A DNA stretch of 64,000 bases, taken from assembly GCF_019175385.1 (NCBI RefSeq), contig NC_083346.1, positions 88,116,543 to 88,180,542 of the forward strand, in the 5' to 3' direction. Source of the stretch: Lycium barbarum (taxonomy: Eukaryota; Streptophyta; Magnoliopsida; Solanales; Solanaceae). Under the pieces are notes generated by a model, which did no database searches, was not told where the DNA came from, and saw nothing but the letters and a program-made list of their open reading frames with translations. The translations under genes were made by a program, and so were the position numbers. Of the stretch, positions 48,429-59,399 are shown piece by piece (the first letter of the stretch is position 1; each line of letters begins with the position of its first letter).

Positions 48429-48575
48429 TCGACGAGCGGGTCGATGACCCATCGACGTGTCGACGGTCCGTCGACATGCTCGTCGACCTGCGCTTGCAGA
48501 ATGCAGGGCTACGGAACCCTATCAATGCCGCCCAATGACGGCCCGTCGACTGGTTGGACGACCCGTCGATCTTGA
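48429..48575. promoter_or_regulatory. GTCGAC-type palindrome cluster in LTR L
   Basis: GTCGACGGTCCGTCGAC plus half-sites (GACGACCCGTCGATC, GGGTCGATGACCCATCGAC, GACGGCCCGTCGAC) immediately upstream of the TATA box on the LTR strand. Confidence 0.6.
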
Positions 48576-48790
48576 CTGGCGTCTGCAGACTTTTCTAACT
48601 CGGTTCAGGTCGCGACGATTCGATTCGTTCTACTTCAAATCCTGTAATTCACCAGGAATACCTGCTGGTGCCATTGCACACGGGGTATGACACTTCCTAT
48701 CTCCAAAACTCGGGTTCAGGTCTCAATCCCCAAGCCATACCCAACTAGGAAGTCATAAGTTCTACCACTATAAAGACCAGGGGTGTAACA

Positions 48791-51700
48791 ATATACAACT
48801 ATTGCATGCTCATTGTGGTGAAAGTATCAAAAGTTTTACTCGATTTCATGTCTTTTTGCCCGAATATAGTAGTGGATCCTTATTTTAATTATTTTTCAGA
48901 TTTTTACTCAAAATCGTAATTTTTCTTTTGCTTTTAAGTTATTTTTGCTCGCATTTGACTATTGGTTCATGGTTGTTGGGTCAGATTGACCCAAGAAGGG
49001 TCAGATCTGACTGCATGTTGGCTACGCCTTTAGATCTGGGACATTGATTGTTGTTTACTGTGTTTTTGGGTTTTGAAGAGGGTTTATCCCACATCGTTTT
49101 TGTTAGTTTTGGTTGAACTTTTGGGGTTCTCTAAATAGAAACCCACTCTCACAAAAACCAGAGGTCGGAAAAAAGAGGGAAAAATAGTGAGATAAAAAAT
49201 AGGGAAATTTGAAAGTTGAAGAAGTTGGAAAAATTTAGATTTTTTCAAAAGCTTCTTAATAAAATAATTTTAAAAACCTAGACTGAAATAGTTGGGGTTT
49301 TCTCAGTGAAAATATTTTTCTTACTTCATTTTATTTTTGTGCAGCTAAGTTGTTGAGGTTTGGAAGTACGAAAAGTCCCAAATTCATTCTTTCCTTGGCT
49401 GTGCACACAAAGGTAACTCTTTATTCATTTTATTTCGTTATTTAGAGTTTTGCCTAGCCTAAGTGTATTTATATTAGTTAAGTTAGCTTGTGATGGATAC
49501 TTGTTAATGGTGGTTCATACTGCTAAGGGTTGCCTTAGTTAGTCATGTGCTTAACTTTTGGTTTACTTAATGTAAAAACAATAGAATTTACGTGAATGTT
49601 ATGGTGAAATTCATTAGAATATAGGCATTTTGGACTTCCTATTAATTTTTTATGCTCATATGATTCTAGTGTTCCATGTCTACTATGAAGGGGTGTGTTT
49701 GAAGTACTTTTAAAAATCTCTTTTCCTTTCCTTCCCTCTTTAATGAACTTTCTCATATAGCATAGAGTCAAGCCAAGATAAATCAATAGTTTGTTTTTTT
49801 TCTTCTATCAATTAATATTCAGATAAAAAAGGGAATTAGGTTTAGTTTGAGGTTGCAGGCTCGTTGATTTTTTATCGCGTTATCTATGATCATGTTCTCA
49901 TTTAGTGTAGGCCAGAGTGTGCGCTAGTTTTCTATGACCTTTAGTAAATGTGTGCTAATGTCCTGTGACTTGAAATAAATCCTAGGATTAACATGATTGA
50001 GATGCTTGGGTGCAGAATCTGTTTTTTCCTTGTTTTCATCAAACTCTTTAGTTTCTTGTCTGAACTTGTTGCTTAAATATATAGAGTCCCTAACTTGTTT
50101 TGTGTAGTTCATGTCACAAGTCTTACATTCGAAATTGGTCTGCTCCTAAAGGTTTAGATCCTAGTAAAAGGGAAAATGAAAGGAAATGATTAACTTTAGA
50201 AAATGTAGGACTAAGTTCCCATTTGAAGATTAAGTAGAGTTAATCTAACTAGTAACTAGATGGCTGTCAATCTGTAACTTGATTAGTGATAATGTTGGAA
50301 TTGAAAAGTATAAAAATCGAAAGAAATTGTGTCTAGGAAGGAAGCCTGTTCCTCTATCTGTGATTTCCTGTTATTGGTCCTATCCCTATTATTTATTTTA
50401 TTTAAAGGGTGAAGTAAACTTGTTATGAAAATGGACTGATATGCCATATTCTTGCATCTGTGTTGCATTCCATTCAGGTATAGGTCTTAATTTGGTAGAG
50501 GATCCTACGTGTTAAAATTTAATAAATTTGAAACATTAAGAGAAAGGATGGAATAAAGTAGTTTTGGTCATGTTGGTCAAGTTCCTGAATAATTTAGAGG
50601 TTGAGGCTTTTCTCCTTTCTTGTCTTTTAGAAACATGAGGTCTGTCTTCTTTTCTGTGTGCATAAGTGAAGAACATGGTGATAATAACTTATGATCCTTG
50701 ACTGTCTAGGCTAAAGATGAAAACAAATAGGAAAGACCTTATAATTCTAGTCTAAGTAGAAGAAAAGGATAAAAGGATAGAAGAAGAGGGAAAACTGTGG
50801 TTGAAACCTTAAGGAAATGTTTGGCTTTGACCTGTGAACTGTCTAATCCTTCTTTGATATATGCTAAAGGGAAATAAAACGGATCATAAGTTTAGATGTA
50901 GGGGGTTTAAAACCACTTGGCTAAATGGAAATGTCTTTTAAAGACATCTTAGGAGAGGATTGAGACAGAGTCGAGCATTACCTGACCCATAGTATCTCTC
51001 TTCCCAAACAAGAGATTGTCATGACATTCTTCATAGGCCTATGGGGTGTAACCTCCTACCTTTACACATCTGATATTTCCTTACCGTTTTGTTAAGTTAA
51101 CTGGATCTTTAAAAAATGAGTTTCTTGTGCATTTATTAATTGATTAACTAGGTTAGGTAATGTCTGATAGTATGACAATTATAGTAAAACTGAAAAAAGG
51201 AAAAGGCTGTTCAAAAGGAATACTGTTTATTTTGAAAATAAGGCAAGAAGACTTTTATGAATATAATATGATAATATGTAATAGATTTTTTAACATTTGG
51301 TTAAGTTAGGATCATGATTTAGACCTTTATGTGAATTATGTGTGCATTGATGTGGTTCCAACTTGTGTTTGAAAGATGGACTGTTCTCTCCTTGTTTCCT
51401 AAGTCATGATAAGACCCTAAAAAATAAAAGAATCAGTAGCTTACATCAATTTAAGGTAATAGTGTAGTACAATCTGAGGGGTATATTTAACCCCTTCTTT
51501 GTGATACTTTGGACAATATGTCATGCTTCCTATTTTGGGATGTGTTTTGAGTAAGTCTAACCATAAGATGAAATTGAACTTAGTCATGATGGGGAGATGT
51601 GTTTTCCCCTTTACGTAGCATTAAAATTAGCTAAGGATATGTTATACTTGTCCAGTTTTAAAGAAAGGAAAACTAGGAATAGGCCCTTGTTTGTCAACAT

Positions 51701-54518
51701 GTCCAAATTATGTGCATCATCTGTAAAAACCAAGTTGTTTCTTTTCTGCAATAGGACAGGGTACGAAGAAAAGGTCTAAAAGAATTTCAAATTCTGAACT
51801 TTAAAAATGTGAATCTTATGAGCATCCAGGGACCTTTTGGCCATTCTACTTCTCTAAGTTGTGTGTGAAAGTGTAGTTGCTATACCTAAGGTTGTATATC
51901 CTACATGGAACCATTAGGACTTGAAAGGCTATTGGCAGTTTTTCTACAATTGGTCCTGGTTTGGTCTTCATTTTTGCTTGTGTCTTAAACTGGATTCTGT
52001 TGAGAAGTAATGCAACACCATACTAGTAAATGACTATTTCATTTAAAAGGACTTTGATTTTAACCTACTTGGTTTTGTCATATCATACCTGTTAGGATTA
52101 CAGTTTGGTTCCTCCTGTTCATTCCCTGTATTCTCTAGGAGGATCACTCAGACTTTAGAATATAATTCCTAAAAAAGAGGCAAGAACCATTATTTGAACT
52201 GTGCATAAAATATCTTTGCTTAAACAGTTCAACATATACCATGAATGCCAGATCTGTTGTGATTGTATCATATCTAGAAGCTGGTTTATCTTGTCTCTGT
52301 GTGTATTTATACTTGGCCACATCTAGTTGATTCAATACTGTCAAGAACTCTATTATGATTGCTTGTGTTGTGATTATTTGGTTTGAGTTTAGTCTTGGCC
52401 ATACTATGCCCATGCAATTTGTTTCCTTTTCATGTTTAAGTCGTACTCCATGGCTTGGCCTTGGCTCATGAGATTAATTTGCCTGCTGATCTATTCATCT
52501 TTTCCTTTCTTGTTCTCATATGTTCTAGTTGACTTATAATTTTCCTATATACATGTATATTGGACTTATCCTATTTATTCCAAGCCATGTGTGTGTATAT
52601 GGATCTGCGTCTTCCATTGTTATTGTTGGTTGCGAGGCAGTTTAGGTGAAAGAGAGGTCTAGTTTGAGCCTTCCTCTAGTTGCCAGCCATGCCGGAGGTT
52701 CATGAAACCTATTGGAACTTGTGCGGCATCATAGAACTTGTAAATAATTGTGCACAGTGCATATATGCGTGCATAGTATGTATGATAGGAACAGTAAAAT
52801 ATAAACTAACCGAGGTCTTTTGTTTCTTTCCCCTTCTCTACTGCATGGCCACTTGGGTCAAGGTCCAACCACCCTATTCTGTCAAAGGCCCAACAGGGAA
52901 AATTCTTTCAAGTGTCGTTGAGTCAAAAAGATAGGAAAGGGAAGCTAATATATTGAAGGTCCAGTCATGGCTAAAAATGACATGAAGGCCTAACCATGGG
53001 TGAAAATGGTTGGGGTTTGATACACCCCAGTTTATTTCCTTACTATATTTATGCTTTTCTCTATTTGCTTTAAGTGCTTTCTTGTATTGTATTCGTAGTT
53101 ATCAAAAACGCACAAATATTATTGGAATCATTTATATTGCGAATTAGGCATTTTAGGCAAAACGGTGCATATGCCGTTTAGATTGACTCTAGCACCTAAA
53201 AATCCTTTTGAAAATCTGGAAAAAACGCGTACTGATTTTTGAGACTTAAAATGAAAAGCAATTGTTTTTCAGTTTTAATAAATAACTAAATAAGTTTTAG
53301 AAAAGCAAAAATGGTATAACATATTGCATGAAATTAAGAGGATGAATACATTAGGCGGAAAACTTCTTTTTTAAAAAAAAATATTGAAGCATGTCTTTTT
53401 TTCTGGGTTTTGAGTCAAATAAAAATGTGATATTTTTGGGCCAGAGCCCACCTGAATCCTTTCCTTAAAAACTGAGTGTTTCAAAAGACATTTTTGGGCC
53501 AGAGCCCATTCAGTTTGGTATTTTGAAAACAAATGATAGAGGTCTCTATTTGGGCTAAAAATTCCGTTTGGTTTTATATAAATCTATGGTTAAGAAAAAC
53601 GTGATTAAGGGTCGTAGTTTGATGGTTAAAATGAGGTACATTTAGGCCAAAGCCCGCACAGTTTTGTTCCTATAAAACACAAAACCATTTCTTTGGCTCA
53701 AGACCTATTTGATTTTCTCCAAATAATGAACCCATGATTAAAAGTTTTCTAGGCCAAATGCCCACGCTTTAAATAAATCAAGTAAAGTCTTTTAGGCCTA
53801 AAAAGTATATTTTTTGAGAACATATGCACAAGTTATTAGACCGTAAATACAACTCATTTTCTTAAAAGGCAAAGCGTGCAAAAAAGTATAAAGAGCCCCT
53901 TTTCGTAAAAAGAAATCAAAATAGTCCAATTTACGCCTAATAATAAAAATATAGGTAAGGATGTTCTGAAATGATTTGGACAGATTGACCCGGTCCACGT
54001 GGGAGTAAAAGCATGAACAAAACCTATACCCCAAAAATATAAAATAAACTTTTCATCCTTTTCTATAAAAACAACTACTATCCTTATATATAAATTGAAC
54101 TAATTATACCCGAGCATGATAAATCCGAACCTAAATACCCTATATTTATAGGGAATATATTCAATTCTTTTCAAAAAATGATATTCAACATGACAGGATT
54201 TTTGTGGGAAATAAACACTAAATAAATAGTTCATGCAAATACCCACACATTGGAATTTGGAGGTCAACCGTATAGTACGGAGCCTTAATACCAGGGTGCC
54301 TAACACCTTCCCTAGGGGATCACCAGAACCCTTACTTAGAACTATGGATTAAGAAGGATTTTTTCACGGCGTGTGAATAAACCCTTCAAAACTGGTTATC
54401 CTAATTTCCTAACAATTGGGTGCCGACTCTTTTAAAACAAAGTCTGAAAGAGTACCAACGATTTCAAAGTAGCTTTTTTCGAGAGCTAAACCTGCCCGCG
54501 AAAATGTGAACCGTTACA
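48791..54518 (+). repeat. LTR G, third part
   Basis: No gene in 5.7 kb, and open frames are chance. Taken as the rest of LTR G for three reasons: a TATA-like CTCTAAATAGAAACCC near 49131, GGCC-type repeats (TTTGGGCCAGAGCCCA near 53441 and 53495), and an end GTGAACCGTTACA followed by a PBS-like sequence. A second reading is that a separate LTR starts at 53019 (TGATACACCCCAG) and only 53019-54518 is LTR. Joined with the two earlier parts the LTR would be about 6.7 kb. Confidence 0.45.
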
Positions 54519-54520
54519 GA

Positions 54521-54538
54521 TGTCGACTCCACTAGGAC
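54521..54538 (+). other. Primer binding site of G
   Basis: TGTCGACTCCACTAGGAC two bases after the LTR end. It resembles TGGCGACTCCACTGGGGA of Ogre-like elements, which use an Arg tRNA primer (from memory). It fixes G as plus strand and this LTR as its 5' LTR. Confidence 0.6.
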
Positions 54539-55266
54539 TTTAAGGTTCTAACCATAAGGGTTCCAATATAATGTGGGTATATTTGCTTATGTGTTTACTT
54601 TCCTGCAATTATCAACTGTCATTGCATGCATATCATAACTATGCCGCTCCTGGCATTTATTTTACATTTTGTTACAAAGGCGACATCGCGGAGTACACGG
54701 TTGTTCCTTCAATAAAAAACCAAAATACTTCTTTTGGAACTGTTATGAGGTGGGGTTGGTTCGTGGTCATCCAACAGACCTAATAGTTCAGCCCCAGTTG
54801 TCCGCTCGGGTTTTCAGTCTTTTGTACAAGCCCACTCTAGTAAAACATAGATAGACTAAGCCCAATCCCTTCTGAACAAGAGCATTCCTAGATGAGCTTT
54901 GGGTATCTCAGACCTACCTAAAGCTCATTACAAGAGACTGCCCTATGTTCGGACTGTCTATGACCCGAAGAACACCGCATCTCATTTATGTTCTATGTGG
55001 AAGCATGTTTGGTGCCTATGTTTGACCTTGTGGGGATGGGAGGATCCTTACTGTGTTATGTTTTGTAGATGGAAAGCTGCATCCGTTTTGACATAGTTGT
55101 CGAGGCTCCGAATTTATTGAGGGTTTTGTGGGCATGGTTAGGTGATGCACACAAAAAGACAATTAGCTGCACTCTAGGCCACCTACCAGCTATCATGACG
55201 ATGAAGGTCGTCTGGAACTTATAGAGGTGTTAGCCGGACATTGGGACGATAAGGAAATGTTGTTCT
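54539..55266 (+). mobile_element. Leader region of G, cut by F
   Basis: Noncoding or decayed 5' internal sequence after the G PBS. Small frames (for example 54571-54783) have no recognisable domain. Element F begins at 55267, so the rest of G would lie beyond F, outside the window. Confidence 0.5.
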
Positions 55267-55550
55267 TGTTATATCTCGTATTTTGTGCATTAGGACATTT
55301 TAAGCCAACCTCGATAAGTTAAGGACAAGGCTATTTTCCGATTTTGCCTTAATGCACAAGTTGCTTATAAGTATTATTGGTGTGGAATATCAAGGGAAAA
55401 GTTGGAATTAGGAATTAATTATTTCATGAAATGAAAAAAAAAAAAGCCACAAGTGGCCGTGTGGCTTGGGATGGGCTCCCACCCATGGCTTGGCCAATTG
55501 CCTTGAGCCATGAGTGGGGGGTATGTGTCCACCTTTTATGGGCTATACAT

Positions 55551-55560
55551 TTATATATAT
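55551..55560 (+). promoter_or_regulatory. TATA box of F 5' LTR
   Basis: TTATATATATAG about 285 bp after the LTR start, followed by GATGAGTGATGACAA. In the right LTR the same place holds a 62-bp (TA)n tract. Confidence 0.6.
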
Positions 55561-56696
55561 AGATGAGTGATGACAAAGCAAGAATTATTCATCATTTACA
55601 CAACTCAAGAAACTTGTAGAAGAATATGGAAACATAGTAGTATTCGGCCATGGCTACCAAAATTGATGCCAAAGAAATTGATCAAGAAAAATAATTTTCT
55701 TCTAGTAATTCAACCAATTGGAAGGCCCTTATTAACGTGGGATAGTAGTTGGAGCAAGCAAAGCATTCATTGTGCAAGTTGTAAACCCTAGCCAAGTTGA
55801 GAAGTTAAAGGATAAAGGTAAGATTTAATCTCCTTTTCTATGTGTTAGGGATGATTTGTGAGTGTTGTGGTATGTAGAAATGGATGATATTCATGAAATA
55901 TGTGTGTGTTGGTTGTGGCCCAATAGGGGCTAGGTTGGTAAGATGTGATGAACTGATTTTATTTAGTATTTTTGGTTGTTGTTGTTGTGGATTCCATGAT
56001 GAAAATGAAGGTTTGATGGCTTGAAATGAAGTTGTAATCATTGTGGGATTGCTGTAGAAGTTAATGTGACGTTAGCATGATATCTTATATTTGTATGAAT
56101 AATGTTGTTAGCGTGTGGTTGTTGGTATAATTCATGAACTTGGGAAGCAAGAAGTGTGTTGTTGTTCTTCTTATTGAGTTTGGAAGATTATAAGTTGGGT
56201 TGTTGTGGTTAATTTGAATGTAAATGAAATGCCGTCGGATTGTGTAGAGAGGGTTGCTAACGTTAGAATGCATTTTGAATTAATTGTTGAAGTTGTTAAT
56301 GTGGTTGTTGGTATTGTTGTTGATGATTTGGCCGAGTTGAATTCTCGGGGTTGGTTTAAAATATAGGGGAAATGCTGCCCAAATTTCTGTAGGTGGATTG
56401 CTAGTTTAGAACCGGATTCCTAAATACCTATAGCTAATGTTTGATATCTTTTGACGTTGTTGTAGATCTTGCGAAACCCGAGACTTAAGTTCAGATTAGC
56501 TTAGGAAACGGGCAAGGTATGTAAGGCTTATCTCTTTCTTTCTTTTGGCATGTCCTAGAGCTAAGTAAGGTATGACACGCATCTTGGGGTAACTCTATTC
56601 TGTGATTCCGATCTTGTTTACGATTCTTATTCACTTCTTGACACGAGCATACTTGGCATAGTCGAGTCTGTTGTATGTTGAATAACGAACCAAGCA

Positions 56697-56905
56697 TAAA
56701 GAGTCCCTATTCCAAAAAGGGTTCTATAAGGATTAATGCCCTTAACTTTCATAGACGGTCTCATATTGTTTTGAAACGTTCACAGAGGTTTCTATAATGA
56801 GTAACGTCCATAGCTTTCATATGCTAACTCGGATTGCTCTGAAACGTTCATAGATGTTTCTATAATGAATAACGTCCATCACTTTCTTATGCTAACTTAG
56901 ATTGA
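56697..56905. repeat. 73-bp tandem array, 3 units, in F LTR
   Basis: Units with GTTTCTATAATGA(G/A)TAACG, then CATAGCTTTCATA or similar, then GAAACGTTCA. Confidence 0.75.
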
Positions 56906-57028
56906 TTCGAAACGTGTTTATGATCCTTCAAGTGTCGATTAGTGTACTTACCTATAGAATCCCTACAAATTGATTTCTATGCATATGGTTTCTCACTACT
57001 CTGCTCGTGCAAACTGTTACATCTTTCA

Positions 57029-57320
57029 CCGAGTCCCGGGCCGGGTATGTTATCATGCACAGTGTCACTACATTATTCCCCGAGTCCCTCACTAGAGGGC
57101 CGGGTACGGTATATATATATATCTATTTGATGACATGATGATATGGTGATATGATGAGATGATGATATGTTATGGCGGCCAGAAGGGCATATGATGACTT
57201 TATTCACGGAGTCCCTCACTAGAGGGCCGGGTACGGTATATATATACATGATGATATGATAGTATGCTGACATGATGACATGATTTTATCCACCGAGTCC
57301 CATAATGGGCCGGGTACGAT
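57029..57320. repeat. Interspersed CCGAGTCCC...GGGCCGGGTACGGTATA repeats
   Basis: Four copies near 57029, 57078, 57208 and 57294, three containing CCGAGTCCCTCACTAGAGGG or close variants, an inverted motif (CCCTC then GAGGG). They are separated by ATGATGATATG-type simple sequence. The hairpin-like core is kept while spacers vary. Confidence 0.75.
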
Positions 57321-57620
57321 ATATGATAATGATATGCATGATTTTGTTTCGTAATGCACAGGTACAACGATTTCTTGATTATCATACTTGCCTCCTGGAA
57401 TCTCTATTTCAGTTATGATTTACCTAATTGCATCTCATGCCTTACACGCTTAGTACAAATTCCGTACTGACCCCCTTTTCTTCGGAGGCTGCGTTTCATG
57501 CCCGCAGGTACAGACGCTCGTTGTGGTGATCCGCTAGCCTAGGACATCTATTTTGCTATTTGAAGTGCTCCCTTGTCCCGGAGCCTATACTTTTGGTACA
57601 AATCCTTCTGTTGTGAATAC

Positions 57621-57621
<1 letters not shown>

Positions 57622-57676
<55 letters not shown>
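57622..57676. repeat. (AT)n microsatellite in F LTR
   Basis: About 55 bp of alternating TA near the LTR end. Confidence 0.95.
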
Positions 57677-57679
<3 letters not shown>

Positions 57680-58041
57680 TAATTAGGGTACGGTGGGGCC
57701 CTGTCCCGCCATATGACACTGTTGTTCTTCTTAGAGGCCTGTCGACATGTATGTGGGTCATGGGTGGTTATCGTTCAGTTATGTCAGTATGGATTACGTT
57801 TTGGCAATTCCCTACATTACGATAGCCTGATCGGCTTGTGTGTGATATCATACGTGACAGTTTTATACAACATTTTGTCTTGCATTTATAAAAGCTCTTA
57901 ATATGCTAAACGCAAGTATGTTAAGTGTCCATCTGGTTGAGTCGTGACAGTACAGGTTGAACGATAGATAGTATGATAAGGGGTGCTCGGTAGCCAATAC
58001 TGGGTACCTGTCATGGCCCTCTGGTTGGGTCGTGACAGAAG

Positions 58042-58053
58042 TGGTATCTGAGC
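58042..58053 (+). other. Primer binding site of F
   Basis: TGGTATCTGAGC, one mismatch from the initiator Met tRNA site TGGTATCAGAGC, four bases after the LTR end. Confidence 0.85.
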
Positions 58054-58326
58054 GGTTCATCCTCGGAATGTCTACAGGCCGTGTCTAGTAGAGTCTTGTT
58101 TATCAGTGTGTGGTACACCACATCTACAAACAGGAAGCTACGGGACATTTAGGATGTTATCTTTCCTTCTTAATCAAGATCGTGCGATAGAGCTGTATTA
58201 TCAGGATTGTTCCTCTCTAGCGAATTGCTGTGTCTATAGTGATGCCCCAAAGAGAGCGATAGCGTCAGTGTCTAGGAAGATCGCTTCTGATTCTTTTCCT
58301 TGCAGGTGATTGTAGATTGATGAAAG

Positions 58327-58805
58327 ATGAAAAGGTCAGCTTCAGATAGTGGGGGTGCTAAGAAGGCCTCTAGAGTATCTCCAGGACCGAGTAAGAGGAG
58401 CCATAGCTATTCTATTGAACTGATCTTTCAGAGGATTCGGCGACGATTCCTCCAGAGTTTCTGGCTCCTAGGGAGGAGGACCCCGCAGAGGACAGTTACG
58501 ATACAGATCCATCCGAGTATTCTTCAGGGACACCGGAGGAGGAGATTTCCGGGGCCATCCCAGCTGCTCCTATGGCGGAGCATTACGTTAGACAGGCCTT
58601 CCCGGTGAGTGTTACAGACTACTCCAGTCCCCTATCCTGGCCGTCAGGAAACCAGGAACTGCCCGGTTATCTATAATCCTCAGATTCAGATACGAGCAAT
58701 GACGAAAGTCGGATGAGCAGATGGCGTGTAGACGATGATGAGGAGCACACTTCACATGGCAGCCCACCAGATCAGACTAGAGACCGGTCGGCTACAGGTT
58801 TTTGA
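58327..58805 (+). pseudogene. F 5' reading frame, possibly gag N-terminus
   Basis: ATG at 58327 opens a Ser/Lys-rich start (MKRSASDSGGAKKASRV). After a frame change near 58435 an acidic, Ser/Pro-rich stretch follows (REEDPAEDSYDTDPSEYSS, then EEEISGAIPAAPMAEHY) with one TAA near 58675. It does not resemble the capsid domain of B. It may be an N-terminal extension of gag or a separate small protein. Confidence 0.45.
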
Positions 58806-59143
58806 GTTCTCTTTGGAAATTTATATGTATGTGTCATTTCTATAGAGTACTCTTTAATGGGGCGAGATGAAACCCAAAGAGGCCGACAATCCAGTATTTA
58901 TAAGTAATGGCGACTAAGGTGTCTCCGCCACCAGTGGGAATCTGGAAACCTTGGATGAAAGGTAGTCATACATACAGATGAAAAGTGAATATTGAGGATA
59001 TAAAAGGCTAACACGGTAATTGTATAGTCAGAAGAGTAAGAAACCCTCTCTAGTTCAGAGGGATACACGTTACGAGAATATTTTGGAAGTTGTTAAGACA
59101 CCGACTTGCTCCAGATTACGTGATGAAGGTCATGCGGTGAGGT
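58806..59143 (+). other. Unassigned internal segment of F
   Basis: Expected place of the gag capsid, but frames are short and no gag motif is seen. Contains TATA-like ATATAAAAGG at about 59000. I cannot assign it. Confidence 0.4.
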
Positions 59144-59261
59144 GGATGTAATCATACCAGCATTAATGCACCGAATTCCATCAGAACTTCGAGGTTAAGC
59201 GTGCTAGGGTGAGGGAAATTTTAGGATGGGTGACCCCTGGGAAGTGTACTAAAGGTTCCAT
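59144..59261 (+). pseudogene. 5S rRNA-like sequence
   Basis: 118 nt aligning end to end with plant 5S rRNA as I remember it: GGATGTAATCATACCAGC at the start, then ATGCACC, CCATCAGAACTTCGA, GGTTAAGCGTGCTAGGG (box A region), TTAGGATGGGTGACCCC then TGGGAAGT (box C region, one base short), and a weakly complementary end GGTTCCAT. The intermediate element is the most altered. No T-run terminator follows. It is on the same strand as F pol. It could be a 5S retrocopy or part of a 5S-bearing Cassandra-like TRIM. Confidence 0.8.
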
Positions 59262-59399
59262 AAATGTAAACATAAGAGACAAATGAGAAGTTAGGGAAGT
59301 CTAAAGGAAATTAGAGTATGCGGAGTGGTTAGAAACCTTAAAGAGGTCGCCTAGGTCATGGCGGAGCTCCCGGTTCTAGCGGTCCTTCGAACCACATAT

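Larger units (their letters stand above)
55267..58037 (+). repeat. F 5' LTR, 2.77 kb
   Basis: Starts TGTTATATCTCG and ends GGGTCGTGACA before the PBS. Contains a TATA box (55551-55560), three arrays and (AT)n (57622-57676). A GGTGGGGCCCTGTCCCGCC segment near 57692 and GGGTGCTCGGTAGCC near 57981 are shared with B. Confidence 0.85.

Noticed and set aside
48960..53018. Search for a host gene in this long unbroken stretch
   Set aside because: Frames are short on both strands, with no motif; better explained as part of LTR G.
58042..58053. tRNA-like matches at primer binding sites (also 6179, 14288)
   Set aside because: Only 12 nt complementary to a tRNA end; no tRNA gene fold around them.
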